From positions 1,942,373-2,006,372 of the forward strand of contig NZ_LFZW01000001.1 of NCBI RefSeq assembly GCF_001183985.1: a stretch of 64,000 nucleotides of DNA, in the 5' to 3' direction. Of the stretch, positions 63,981 to 64,000 are shown piece after piece. Within the stretch, counting starts at the first letter, position 1. Each line of letters begins with the position of its first letter. Below the pieces are notes generated by a model that searched no databases, was not told the DNA's origin, and saw only the letters and a program-made list of their open reading frames with translations. The translations under genes were made by a program, and so were the position numbers. The stretch comes from Peribacillus loiseleuriae (GTDB lineage Bacteria; Bacillota; Bacilli; Bacillales; DSM-1321).

Positions 63981-64000
63981 TTAAATAACTTTATTTATAT
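63981..64000 (-). repeat. Possible further Tn7-like site at the window edge
   Basis: TTAAATAACTTTATTTATAT at the last bases matches the right-end site of the mini-element (TTAAATAACTTTATT at 50201-50215). The window ends before a terminal ACA could be seen. Confidence 0.35.

Overview
The window looks like an accessory, rearrangement-rich region from a low-GC Firmicute of the Bacillaceae (Bacillus sensu lato). The support is AT-rich DNA, GGAGG-type ribosome binding sites, a LicT-type antiterminator with its RNA targets, an S-box (SAM-I) riboswitch, YitT, YxeA, FbpA and BlaR1/BlaI families, and IS6, IS3, IS4, IS110 and group II intron material typical of that group. No rRNA, tRNA or CRISPR array was seen. 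Nothing visible fixes whether this is chromosome or a large plasmid.

Layout. 1-2970: debris (3' half of a group II intron with a gutted maturase, tyrosine recombinase pseudogene, DMT-transporter tail, IS6 remnant). 2972-11434: a probable catabolic island with an MFS transporter, a ROK repressor with a perfect 9-bp inverted-repeat operator, purine nucleoside phosphorylase, a cytoplasmic Cys-type sulfatase, a purine permease, the matching formylglycine-generating enzyme and a DUF202 protein. 11447-18149: two inverted IS6-family copies flank licT-bglP-bglH, whose leader carries two tandem antiterminator/terminator modules. 18150-24711: a VanZ/RDD gene beheaded by the IS, then a peptide-responsive ABC transporter, YxeA protein and two-component system. 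25040-29778: an IS3 element, yitT, an IS110 element with its guide-RNA region, and GNAT/IS4 remnants. 29855-34535: a less AT-rich two-component system followed by two paralogous alpha/beta hydrolases, each behind the same phased direct-repeat operator. 35455-44047: a divergent locus for an alpha-mannoside, probably mannosylglycerate (manA, GRP sugar transporter; PRD regulator, split fructose-type PTS, GH38 mannosidase). 44244-58197: a mosaic with Tn7-like ends, a second IS110 guide region, a second group II intron fragment, blaR1-blaI, an FHA gene split by an 838-bp mini Tn7-like element carrying a GNAT gene, two class B penicillin-binding proteins behind BlaI-type operators, an HU fragment, a SAM riboswitch before an fbpA-like gene, and two truncated radC copies. 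58517-63782: a carboxymuconolactone-decarboxylase-family gene and a complete LivKHMGF-type ABC transporter.

The strongest observations: (1) two copies of one IS110 family have guide-RNA loops that each contain that copy's own left flanking target sequence, with a compensatory change in the enclosing stem, and both targets are small interspersed palindromes; (2) an 838-bp element with Tn7-type ends has a 5-bp target duplication whose removal restores an FHA reading frame; (3) a sulfatase/maturase set is embedded in a purine-nucleoside salvage operon, suggesting use of sulfated nucleosides; (4) BlaR1/BlaI appears to control a MecA-like PBP plus a second PBP through copies of one operator array.
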